From Prauserella_A oleivorans (lineage in GTDB: Bacteria; Actinomycetota; Actinomycetes; Mycobacteriales; Pseudonocardiaceae): a DNA stretch of 64,000 nt. Below, piece after piece: positions 52,001 through 58,399 of the stretch. The stretch lies in assembly GCF_042685745.1 (NCBI RefSeq), contig NZ_JBHUNT010000001.1, positions 5,022,001 through 5,086,000 on the forward strand, in the 5' to 3' direction. Numbering within the stretch: position 1 is the stretch's first letter; every line of letters starts with the position of its first letter. The notes beneath the pieces were generated by a model that searched no databases, had not been told where the DNA came from, and was given only the letters and a program-made list of their open reading frames with translations. Made by a program: the position numbers and the translations under genes.

Positions 52001-52626
52001 CGCACGGAGCGCTCGATGGGCAGACCGTGGTCCATCAGCTCCAGGAAGAAGTTGTCCGGCCCGAAGATGTCGCGGTAGTCGGCGGCGGCCTGCAATGCCT
52101 TGTCGGCCTGTCCCAGCCGCAGCCGCGTCTGCACCTCGCCGGACGGGCAGCCGGTGGTGGCGATGATCCCCTCGGCGTTCTCGGCGATCAGCTCGCGGTC
52201 CATTCGGGGCTTGCGGTAGTAGCCCTGGATGCTCGCCAGCGACGACAGCTTGAACAGGTTCCGCAGGCCGGTGGCGTTCTCGGCGAGCATCGTCATGTGC
52301 GTGTAGGCACCGCCACCCGAGACGTCGCCGCCCTCGCCGTACTCGTCGGCGCCGCGCTGACTGCTCTGCCCCCAGAACACCGGCTTCTTGTGGAACCGGC
52401 TCTCCGGCGCGATGTAGGCCTCGATGCCGATGATCGGCTTGATGCCCGCCTTCTTCGCCTGCTGGTAGAACTCGTCGGCGCCGTACATGTTGCCGTGGTC
52501 GGTCATGCCGACGGCGGGCATCTCCAGCCGGGACGCCTCCGCGAACAGCGGAGCGATCTTCGCCGCACCATCGAGCATCGAGTACTCGGTGTGCACATGC
52601 AGGTGGACGAAGGAATCGTTCGGCAC
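49057..52626 (-). CDS. dnaE: DNA polymerase III alpha subunit
   Basis: 1189 residues from the GTG at 52626, preceded by GGGGAGG. N-terminal PHP domain (FVHLHVHTEYSMLDGAAKI, MTDHGNMYGADEFYQ), polymerase palm with the catalytic acids in PDIDIDFDDRRR, fingers (YSMGRADVLRRAMGKKK, YAFNKSHAAGYGLVSYWTAY), and C-terminal OB domain (IEIAGLLTSVERRVNKKG). This is the replicative DnaE1 type: full length, intact PHP domain, and housekeeping context; the error-prone DnaE2 is shorter at about 1080 and lies with imuA/imuB. In M. tuberculosis the PHP domain of DnaE1 does the proofreading. Confidence 0.96.
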   Translation of the reverse strand: MPNDSFVHLHVHTEYSMLDGAAKIAPLFAEASRLEMPAVGMTDHGNMYGADEFYQQAKKAGIKPIIGIEAYIAPESRFHKKPVFWGQSSQRGADEYGEGGDVSGGGAYTHMTMLAENATGLRNLFKLSSLASIQGYYRKPRMDRELIAENAEGIIATTGCPSGEVQTRLRLGQADKALQAAADYRDIFGPDNFFLELMDHGLPIERSVRQGLLEIGRKLNLTPLATNDSHYVTKDQADSHSALLCVQSGKTLSDPNRFKFDGDGYYLKSAAEMREYWDAEVPGAADATLLIAERVQSYEDVYAHRDRMPKFDVPEGYDEASWLHHEVMKGLEWRFPDGIPDGYVERAEMELGVIAQKGFPAYFLVVADLCNYARSVGIRVGPGRGSAAGALVAYALGITNLDPIPQNLLFERFLNPERESMPDIDIDFDDRRRGEMVRYATEKYGADKVAQVITFGTIKTKAAIKDAARVHFGQPGYSIADRISKALPPPIMAKDIPLSGIVDPEHERYGEAAEVRSLIETDDEVKTIFETARGLEGLIRNAGVHACAVIMSSEPLIDTIPLWQRDDGSIITGWDYPSCEAIGLLKMDFLGLRNLTVIGDAIDNIKANRGEEIDLDRLGLDDPEAYKLLGRGDTLGVFQLDGGAMRDLLRRMQPTGFEDIVAVLALYRPGPMGMNAHNDYADRKNGRQEIKPIHPELEEPLKDILAETYGLIVYQEQIMQIARTVAGYSMGRADVLRRAMGKKKKEVLEKEFEGFHAGMKANGFSDEAIQALWDTILPFAGYAFNKSHAAGYGLVSYWTAYLKANYPAEYMAALLTSVGDNKDKSAVYLSECRRLGVKVLPPDVNESGQRFAAVGDDIRFGLGAVRNVGANVVDSIIKTREEKGKYSSFTDFLDKSELVVCNKRVLESLIKAGAFDSLGNTRLSMVQVHEDAVEAVVPLKRQEAMGQFDLFGGGGADDAASVSASSPLAHLKFGEEEYPRKQKLAYEREMLGLYVSAHPLDGAERILRKHAKRPIAAILADPPKEGEIEIAGLLTSVERRVNKKGEPWAICVVEDMDASLEVLFFPKSYALFAADLVEDNAVVVKGRVNWRDDKMSVFGGGLVPLDLSDVGPGDEEPPLMLVASAEKLNHGVVTELKQTLQAHRGDTPVRLKLLGRQRETVFALYDYPVKVSSMLIGELKGIPGITASS

Positions 52627-52963
52627 CGGCGAAAACCTCCCCTTGGTCGCCCGACGGCGAGACCCGCGATCTCCAGGCTCCCTACCCTAAACCGCGGCTC
52701 CGACAGAACCCGAGCAGACGTGCCGCGCCGGCGCGAGTTCGCATGCGCTACGGCCGAGCCCGGCCGTCAGCACCTCCGTCAGGACGCCCGGATCGGCACC
52801 CGTCTCCCCCGGCGGGGAGCACCGGAACCGAGCCACCGGCGGGTGAACCCGGCGCGCAGGAGCTGCCCGGGGTGGGATTCCGGAGCCATGACGAGGTCAC
52901 CGGCCCGGGTCCGAGCCGGACGGCGTTGTCACCGCCGTCCACCGGCAGTGGTTCACTGCACCC
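52627..52963. other. Spacer between divergent dnaE and PP2C genes
   Basis: 337 bases that must hold two promoters. Short open frames have no motif or ribosome binding site, and I see no repeat, RNA gene or convincing -35/-10 pair. Confidence 0.5.
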
Positions 52964-53713
52964 ATGACACGTGACGAGGCGCTCGAGCTGCGGTACGCGG
53001 TGGGCTCGGACGTCGGCCGGCGGCGCAGCGCGAACGAGGACTCCGCCTACGCGACCCCGCGGCTGCTCGCCGTCGCCGACGGGATGGGCGGGCACGCCGC
53101 GGGCGAGGTGGCCAGCGCGATCGCCATCGAGGCGATCGCCGCGCTGGACGACCGGCTGACCGACGCGGGGACCGGGACGTTCGATCCGCGCTCGGAGCTC
53201 GCGTCCGCCATCGCCGAGGCCGCCGCCAAGCTCAGCCAGCGGGTCGAGGCCGATCCCGACCTGGCGGGCATGGGCACCACGCTCACCGCGATGCTGTGGG
53301 ACGGCGGCGCGACGTTCGGGCTCGCGCACATCGGCGACTCCCGCGGCTACCTGCTGCGGGACGGCGAGCTGACACAGCTGACGCGGGACCACACGATGGT
53401 CCAGACCCTCGTCGACGAAGGCAAGCTCCCCGCCGAGCTCGCCGCGCGCCACCCGAGCCGCTCTGTACTGGTCAAGGCGCTCCTGGCCGGGCAGCCCGCC
53501 GAGCCGGACCTGACGCTGCACACCGGCAGGCCCGGCGACCGGTACCTGCTGTGCTCGGACGGGCTCACCGACGTCGCCGAGCCCGAGGAGATCCGCGAGG
53601 TGCTCTCGTCGGCCGACGCCCCCGCCGACGCCGTCCAGCGGCTCATCGACCGGGCCAACGAGGGCGGCGGACCCGACAACATCACCTGCGTGGTGGCCTA
53701 CCTCGACGGCTGA
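52964..53713 (+). CDS. PP2C-family Ser/Thr protein phosphatase (soluble, PstP catalytic domain only)
   Basis: 249 residues. All PP2C metal motifs are present: RSANEDSAY, VADGMGGHAAGEVAS, LAHIGDSRGYLLRDGEL, LLCSDGLTDV and GGGPDNITCVVAYL. Unlike PstP it has no membrane helix or outer domain, so it is a cytoplasmic phosphatase. No protein kinase gene is adjacent. It converges with the DUF4383 gene, seven bases away. Confidence 0.92.
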   Translation: MTRDEALELRYAVGSDVGRRRSANEDSAYATPRLLAVADGMGGHAAGEVASAIAIEAIAALDDRLTDAGTGTFDPRSELASAIAEAAAKLSQRVEADPDLAGMGTTLTAMLWDGGATFGLAHIGDSRGYLLRDGELTQLTRDHTMVQTLVDEGKLPAELAARHPSRSVLVKALLAGQPAEPDLTLHTGRPGDRYLLCSDGLTDVAEPEEIREVLSSADAPADAVQRLIDRANEGGGPDNITCVVAYLDG

Positions 53714-53720
53714 GCGACCG

Positions 53721-54287
53721 TCAGGTGGCGGCGCCGCGGCGACGCCAGAGCCTGCGTGGCGACGCCTGCCCACGGCCGGCCGCGGCGTCCATCCCCTCGC
53801 CCGGCCGCATACCCGCGGTACCCGCCGTGTCGGTGGTCTGCACGATCTTCTTGCGCGCCGGCATCACCGCGATCAGCAGGCCGACCAGCGCGGTACCGAG
53901 GTGCAGCCAGTTGTCCGGGTTGTTGATGTTGAGCGGGTTGCCCAGACCGGACACCGGATTGCTCGAGAAGACCCCGGTGATCGCCAGGCCCCAGACGAAC
54001 AGCAGGCCGAAGCCGATGAAGAGCAGCCAGCCGTACGTGCGCGCCATGCTCGAGTTGAGCGCCATCAGCACGCCGAGCACACCGACCACCAGGTTCACGA
54101 TGTTGTGCAGCGGGTTGATGCCGAACACCAGCAGTGTGCTGTGATCGGTGCCGGTGAAGTCGCCGAACCCGGTCAGCACGAACCCGATGATGCCGAGTGC
54201 GAGGTAGACGAGCCCGACCAGTCCGGCCAGCAGCTGCACGGGCTGCATACCTGCCCGGCGGACCCGCGTTTCGGTCCCACGATCCAT
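53721..54287 (-). CDS. DUF4383 membrane protein
   Basis: 188 residues with four membrane helices; the family text PVQLLAGLVGLVYLALGIIGFV, HNIVNLVVGVLGVLMAL and NNPDNWLHLGTALVGLLI is unmistakable. The C-terminal 50 residues are basic and unstructured. Function unknown; common in actinobacteria. Confidence 0.9.
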   Translation of the reverse strand: MDRGTETRVRRAGMQPVQLLAGLVGLVYLALGIIGFVLTGFGDFTGTDHSTLLVFGINPLHNIVNLVVGVLGVLMALNSSMARTYGWLLFIGFGLLFVWGLAITGVFSSNPVSGLGNPLNINNPDNWLHLGTALVGLLIAVMPARKKIVQTTDTAGTAGMRPGEGMDAAAGRGQASPRRLWRRRGAAT

Positions 54288-54390
54288 GTCCGTCTCCCTA
54301 GCTGGGCGTAGTGGACATCACAGTCGTAGGGATTGCCGCTGGAGATCGATCGAAACCGGCTCGATCGCCTGCCCGCGCTACGGTCGGCCC

Positions 54391-54915
54391 GTGGCGCTGG
54401 GTGTCTGCCTCCTTTTCGACGGGCGATCCGAGCGCGCCCTGCGCGATCTGTGGGCGCGCCTGGAGACGGTCGGCGTGCCGACGCTGTCCTCGCACACCCA
54501 CGGCAGGCATCACCCGCACCTGTCCTACGTCGTCCTGCTCGACTGGGATCTCGACGCCGTCCGGACCGCCGTCGAGTCGCTGGCCGACCGTGGACCGTTC
54601 GAGCTCACGTTCGACGCCGTCGCCGCCTTCCGGCGCGGCCGCGTGGCGCTGGCACCTGCCGTGCACGCGGACCTCGTCCCCCGGCAGCAGGCCGTGGTCG
54701 ACGCGGTCCGGGCCACGGGGGCGCTCGTGCACAAGCACTACGAGATCGGCCGCTGGCTCCCGCACTCCTCCCTGGTGACGCGGGCGCGCACGGACCTCCT
54801 GCCCGCGGTGGCCGCGGCGGTGTACGAGGTGCTCCCGCTGACCGTCACCGTCACCAGGGCGGCGCTCATCGACAGCGCCACGGGTGAGCTGTGGCGCCTG
54901 GACACGCTGCCGTGA
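54391..54915 (+). CDS. 2H phosphoesterase / 2'-5' RNA ligase-like protein
   Basis: 174 residues from the GTG at 54391. Two His motifs mark the family: HPHLSYVVLLDWD (first, in HTHGRHHPHLS) and WLPHSSLVTRAR (second). Between them lie a central beta segment and a helix (LVPRQQAVVDAVRATG). Such proteins act on 2',3'-cyclic or 2'-5' linked nucleotides. Target unknown; converges with the sulfite-oxidase gene. Confidence 0.82.
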   Translation: MALGVCLLFDGRSERALRDLWARLETVGVPTLSSHTHGRHHPHLSYVVLLDWDLDAVRTAVESLADRGPFELTFDAVAAFRRGRVALAPAVHADLVPRQQAVVDAVRATGALVHKHYEIGRWLPHSSLVTRARTDLLPAVAAAVYEVLPLTVTVTRAALIDSATGELWRLDTLP

Positions 54916-54916
54916 C

Positions 54917-56023
54917 TCAGCTCAGGCAGACGACGGGGACGCGGTGCACGAGGTTGTTGGCGAAGCCGCCGCGGTTCCACGCGCCGTCGTCGGGCTGGGT
55001 GTTGCCCTCGGCATCGCACGCCCGGACGGCCAGCGTGTGCTGGCCGGGGGTGGCCTCCCAGGTGGCGTGCCAGCGCCGCCATGCCCAGCGGTGCCCGCCG
55101 TCGGGGTCGAGGACGGCAGGCGAGAACGTCCGGCCGTCGTCGGTGCTCACCTCGACCGCGGTCAGCGGCGCCCGCCCGGACCACGCCCGCCCCGTGAGCT
55201 CCACCCGGCCGGGCCGCACCACGCGCCGGCGGGTCTGGAAGTCGGGGAAGCCCGGTGGCACGAGCAGTGCCCTCGGCAGGATCCGCGAGACCGGCTCGCC
55301 GGGCTCGTCCGCGGACTGCCGGGTGCGGTAGGCCACGGCGTTCTGGAACCCGCGGAACGGGGTGTCGACCACCTCGATCGAGGTCAGCCACTTGACGTGC
55401 GCCATGCCGTACCAGCCCGGCACCACCAGGCGCAGCGGGAAGCCGTGCTGGGGCGGCAGCGGGGCACCGTTCATCGCGTAGGCGAGCAGGACCTCATCCC
55501 GCAGCGCGTCGCCGAGGGGCAGGCCGCGCTGGTAGTCCTGTTCGACCCCGCGCTCGACGCCGTGGTCCGCGCCGGTGAAGACGACCTCCACGGCGCCGGC
55601 GTCCACCCCGGCCTTCTCCAGCACGGACCGCAGCGGCACGCCCGTCCACTCCGCGGTGCCGACGGCCTCCACCAGCCACGGCTGGCTGACCGGGCGCGGC
55701 CGCAGCAGCGCCCGCCCGTTGCCCGCGCACTCCATGGTCACGCGCACCGTGGTCGCCGGGCGCGCACGCAGGTCGTCGAGGGACAACTCCAGCGAGGTCC
55801 CGACCCGTCCGGTGACGGCGAGCCGCCAGTCCGCCGGATCGAGGTCCGGGATGTCGTAGTGGACGAGCAGGTAGTGCAGTCCGGGCGGGGTCACGTCGTG
55901 GCGGAGTGCCTCGAGCGGCAGGCCGTGGTTGCGGGCGGCGAGAGCGAGTTCCTCCATGGTGATGCCCTCGTCGTCACCCGCGAGCCGGGCGGGGAGGCTG
56001 ACGTCGGCGAGCTGTGGGTCCAT
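54917..56023 (-). CDS. Sulfite-oxidase-type molybdopterin enzyme, cytoplasmic
   Basis: 368 residues. Molybdenum-cofactor domain with the ligand Cys in VTMECAGNGRALL and LRLVVPGWYGMAHVKWLTSIEVVD; a C-terminal Mo-co dimerisation domain follows (WSGRAPLTAVEVSTDDGRTF). No haem domain and no Tat signal, so it is neither eukaryotic-type sulfite oxidase nor an exported YedY-type enzyme; likely a cytoplasmic sulfite oxidase-like protein with unknown electron acceptor. Confidence 0.9.
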   Translation of the reverse strand: MDPQLADVSLPARLAGDDEGITMEELALAARNHGLPLEALRHDVTPPGLHYLLVHYDIPDLDPADWRLAVTGRVGTSLELSLDDLRARPATTVRVTMECAGNGRALLRPRPVSQPWLVEAVGTAEWTGVPLRSVLEKAGVDAGAVEVVFTGADHGVERGVEQDYQRGLPLGDALRDEVLLAYAMNGAPLPPQHGFPLRLVVPGWYGMAHVKWLTSIEVVDTPFRGFQNAVAYRTRQSADEPGEPVSRILPRALLVPPGFPDFQTRRRVVRPGRVELTGRAWSGRAPLTAVEVSTDDGRTFSPAVLDPDGGHRWAWRRWHATWEATPGQHTLAVRACDAEGNTQPDDGAWNRGGFANNLVHRVPVVCLS

Positions 56024-56050
56024 CAGGTCAGCATGCGCGTCCCGGCCCGC

Positions 56051-57127
56051 TCAGTCGACCTCCGACAGCGGCGCGCTCCAGGTGTCGCACGCGTCCACGG
56101 TGCCGCCGGTGAAGCCGGCCCTGGCCCAGCGCAGCTGCGTACGACTGGAGCCGTGGGTGTCGCTGTCCACCCAGTTACGGAAATCCTCCACGGCGGCCTC
56201 GGCGTCGGCATGCCCGATCGAGCCGCGCCCGCCCACGCTCGCGAGGAACAGTCCGGCGAAACAGTTGGCCTGCAGCTCCACGCGCCTGCCGAGTTCGCGG
56301 TCGGGTGGGCTGCCGGGCGCGTGCCGGGAAAGCTCCCGGTTGACCATGTCGAGGATGCCGCTCAACTTCTGCACGTGGTGGCCGTACTCGTGCGCCAGCG
56401 TCGCCACGTGCGCCTCGGTGACGAGGCCGAGCGAGTCGAGCACACGCCCGCGCGGCAGGTAGATCGTGTTGTCGACGTCGCAGTAGAGCCCGGTCGCCCG
56501 GTGAGCCGGCGGCAGCGCGCCGCACCGCGTGGTGGGATCGTCCGCCAACTCGACCGCGACCGGCGTGAACGGGGCACCGATCCGCCGCAGCACGGGCCGC
56601 CACGCGGCGTCGAGGCACCGGACCTCGGCCTCGTAGAACGCCCGCAGCTCGGTACGGGTACCGCCGAGCACGGGCAGGTCGCAACCGACCGGAGCGGGTC
56701 CGACACCGGCCGTGTGCAGCCGGTTGTCCGCCACGCCGGGAGACGCGGCGCCGTCATGCGGTTGCTCCGCCCTCGGTGGGGCGGATGCGCCGCCTGCACC
56801 GTCCGGTCCCGCGCTGCCGGGCAACCCGGTCGCCACGAACACGGCCAGCCCGGCGAGTGCGGCTCCGACGGCCAGGGGAACGCCACGCAGCCATCGGGAG
56901 CGACGGCGTGGCGACGCGGGCGAGTCGGCAGGCTGCGGGTCGAGCGTGGCCAGCGGGAGGTCCTCGAGGTAGGGCCGCGAAAAACCGGGCGCCCCCACCG
57001 GACGCCCGGGTTCGTCACCAGCTACATCCACGACAGACCTCTGCTCGGCGTCCGGAAAACCAGACAGAGAATAGTCCGGACCGGCACCGGGCGGTGCGGC
57101 GACACGGGAATCCGCGAGCCGGGACAC
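56051..57127 (-). CDS. Neutral zinc metallopeptidase, YpfJ-like, membrane-anchored
   Basis: 358 residues. A Pro/Ser-rich N-terminal cytoplasmic part of about 80 residues, one membrane helix (VPLAVGAALAGLAVFVATGL), then an outer domain with the zinc site HEYGHH and downstream VELQANCFAGLFLASV with the third ligand. The DVDNTIYLPRGRV and DTHGSSRTQLRWARAGF segments are typical of the family. Its start lies 13 bases from the tRNA-Val fragment, at the border of the integrated element; the gene itself looks chromosomal and complete. Confidence 0.9.
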   Translation of the reverse strand: MSRLADSRVAAPPGAGPDYSLSGFPDAEQRSVVDVAGDEPGRPVGAPGFSRPYLEDLPLATLDPQPADSPASPRRRSRWLRGVPLAVGAALAGLAVFVATGLPGSAGPDGAGGASAPPRAEQPHDGAASPGVADNRLHTAGVGPAPVGCDLPVLGGTRTELRAFYEAEVRCLDAAWRPVLRRIGAPFTPVAVELADDPTTRCGALPPAHRATGLYCDVDNTIYLPRGRVLDSLGLVTEAHVATLAHEYGHHVQKLSGILDMVNRELSRHAPGSPPDRELGRRVELQANCFAGLFLASVGGRGSIGHADAEAAVEDFRNWVDSDTHGSSRTQLRWARAGFTGGTVDACDTWSAPLSEVD

Positions 57128-57139
57128 CGATCGAGTCGG

Positions 57140-57181
57140 TGGGCGCAGCAGGGTTCGAACCTGCGACCCCCTGCTTGTAAG
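57140..57181 (-). other. 3'-half copy of tRNA-Val(TAC): attachment site remnant
   Basis: On the minus strand the sequence from the anticodon loop (CTTACAA; anticodon TAC at 57179-57177) through the T arm (GCAGG-TTCGAAC-CCTGC) to the acceptor strand TGCGCCC and discriminator A at 57140 is a clean tRNA 3' half. The 5' side (57182 on) has neither the matching anticodon stem nor D arm nor GGGCGCA acceptor strand, so this is not a complete tRNA gene. This is the typical duplicated core left at one end when an integrase uses the 3' part of a tRNA gene. The intact gene is expected at the right end of the element. Confidence 0.8.
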
Positions 57182-57291
57182 ACATCACCCGTCGAGCGAC
57201 GTGCATGACCAGGGTTTTCCCTGTTCGGTCGCGAGCAACGTGCCCACAGTTATCGGGTCACTGGCACCGCGCACGCCGTCCTAGTTGAGAC

Positions 57292-57327
57292 GGCCCCGGC
57301 GCGGTGACTCCACCACCTGCCGGGGCC
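57292..57327 (+). terminator. Hairpin ahead of the first element gene
   Basis: Perfect 9-bp inverted repeat, arms 57292-57300 and 57319-57327, 26 bases before the gene at 57354. It could be an attenuator or protect the element from transcription out of the chromosome. Confidence 0.35.
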
Positions 57328-57353
57328 TTGATCGGAAGAAGAGGTTCCGACCC

Positions 57354-57635
57354 ATGGCCGAGTCTAGAGAGCACGTCACGCGTGCCCGCGAGTTCCTGCG
57401 GATGGCGCTGCAGCTGTCCGAGTTGTCCCAGCAGTTCGCCAATCGTGCCACCGCCGAGCTTGAGCTGGCCGAAGTCGAGCGCGAGGTGGTGAGGGAGCTC
57501 GCACCGGCCGCGCTGGCCGATGTGGAGTCCGTCGAGCGGTACCTCGCCGAGCCAGGCTCGTGCTCGACGGTTGACAGATTTCTGTCACCTGACGAGCGGA
57601 GATCGCGCTGCACCGTGTCGTATGAGGGCCGATGA
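57354..57635 (+). CDS. Small helical element protein
   Basis: 93 residues from the ATG at 57354 with GAGG upstream. Highly helical and charged: REHVTRAREFLRMALQLSEL, ANRATAELELAEVEREVVREL. A coiled coil is likely. It overlaps the DUF2637 gene by four bases, so it is first in a rightward operon with that gene and the TraB-type gene. No function recognised. Confidence 0.7.
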   Translation: MAESREHVTRAREFLRMALQLSELSQQFANRATAELELAEVEREVVRELAPAALADVESVERYLAEPGSCSTVDRFLSPDERRSRCTVSYEGR

Positions 57636-58399
57636 GCCGCGCGTGGATCACGTGGACAGGGCTGGCGGTGGTGGCTGCGGCGGCCGCGGTGCTGTCGTTC
57701 GATGCGCTGCGGCAACTCGCGGTGCTGGCCGGGACACCGGCCGGGTTGGCGTGGCTGCTGCCGGTGACGGTCGACGCGGCCGCGCTGGTGGCCACCCGGT
57801 TGTGGCTGGCCGGTGCCGAGGGTGCGCGCCGGTTCGCTCGCACGCTGGCGCTGTCGATGATCGGGCTGTCGGTGGCCGGTAACGCCACCTCGCACGAGCT
57901 GGTGGCGTATCAGGTGGTGCCGCCGTGGTGGGCGGTGGTGGCGGTGGCCGCGGTGCCGCCGGCGGTGCTCGGCGCGGTGGCGCACCTCGCCGCCCTGGCC
58001 GTGCCGGGCGCATTGTCGTTCCCTCCTTGCAAGGAGGGAACCACGGCGAATCAAGCCTCGGGCCGCCCGGTTGAAAGGTCCTCCTTGCAAGGAGGACCTT
58101 TCAACCGTGATGAGGCTGGGCGCATCTCCAGTTCCTCCTTAAAAGGAGGAACTGGAGAGCCAAGCCTCGACCGTGGAGCTGGCGAACGCAGCGACCTGGT
58201 TGCCGGGCAGTCGACCACCACCCTGGTGGACCGTGCCCGGTACCTGGTGGCGGCTGGTGAGGCCGAGGGCGTGAAGGTCGGCCGCGGTCGGCTGGCTCGC
58301 GAGCTGGGTGTCAGCGAGAACCAGGCGCGGCGGTTGCTCGAGCAGCTGGCGGCCGAGCGGCGTCCGGCGCTGCGGGTGGCAGGCGGTGAGGCGCGATGA
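57632..58399 (+). CDS. DUF2637 membrane protein with C-terminal helix-turn-helix
   Basis: 255 residues. Four N-terminal membrane helices in the DUF2637 pattern (WITWTGLAVVAAAAAVLSFD, LAWLLPVTVDAAALVATRLW, LALSMIGLSVAGNATSH, WWAVVAVAAVPPAVLGAVAH), a linker of about 60 residues encoded by three large DNA palindromes, then a winged-helix-like end (LVDRARYLVAAGEAEGVKVG, LARELGVSENQARRLLEQLA). Such genes stand beside tra genes in actinomycete plasmids and AICEs. The linker peptides (SSLQGGPFNR, SSLKGGTGE) come from the inserted palindromes and need not be functional. Confidence 0.8.
   Translation: MSRAWITWTGLAVVAAAAAVLSFDALRQLAVLAGTPAGLAWLLPVTVDAAALVATRLWLAGAEGARRFARTLALSMIGLSVAGNATSHELVAYQVVPPWWAVVAVAAVPPAVLGAVAHLAALAVPGALSFPPCKEGTTANQASGRPVERSSLQGGPFNRDEAGRISSSSLKGGTGEPSLDRGAGERSDLVAGQSTTTLVDRARYLVAAGEAEGVKVGRGRLARELGVSENQARRLLEQLAAERRPALRVAGGEAR
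58018..58041. repeat. Palindrome 1 in the DUF2637 gene
   Basis: Perfect 24-bp palindrome centred at 58029/58030, core CTCCTTGCAAGGAG. Confidence 0.9.
58068..58107. repeat. Palindrome 2 in the DUF2637 gene
   Basis: Perfect 40-bp palindrome centred at 58087/58088 with the same CTCCTTGCAAGGAG core as palindrome 1. Confidence 0.92.
58125..58158. repeat. Palindrome 3 in the DUF2637 gene
   Basis: 16-bp perfect arms (58125-58140 and 58143-58158) around a two-base centre; core TCCTCCTTAAAAGGAGGA. A CAAGCCTCG direct repeat lies at 58052-58060 and 58161-58169, bracketing palindromes 2 and 3. Confidence 0.9.

Noticed and set aside
49198..52974. 1258-codon open frame opposite dnaE
   Set aside because: Shadow of dnaE; low-complexity Arg/Val/Leu/Asp text and no ribosome binding site.
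57130..57220. Complete tRNA gene at the element border
   Set aside because: Only the half from anticodon loop to 3' end folds; no D arm or 5' acceptor strand can be found on the adjoining side.
58018..58158. Rho-independent terminators in the DUF2637 gene
   Set aside because: They sit inside an intact reading frame followed by a coupled gene, and the palindromes have no loop or following T run.
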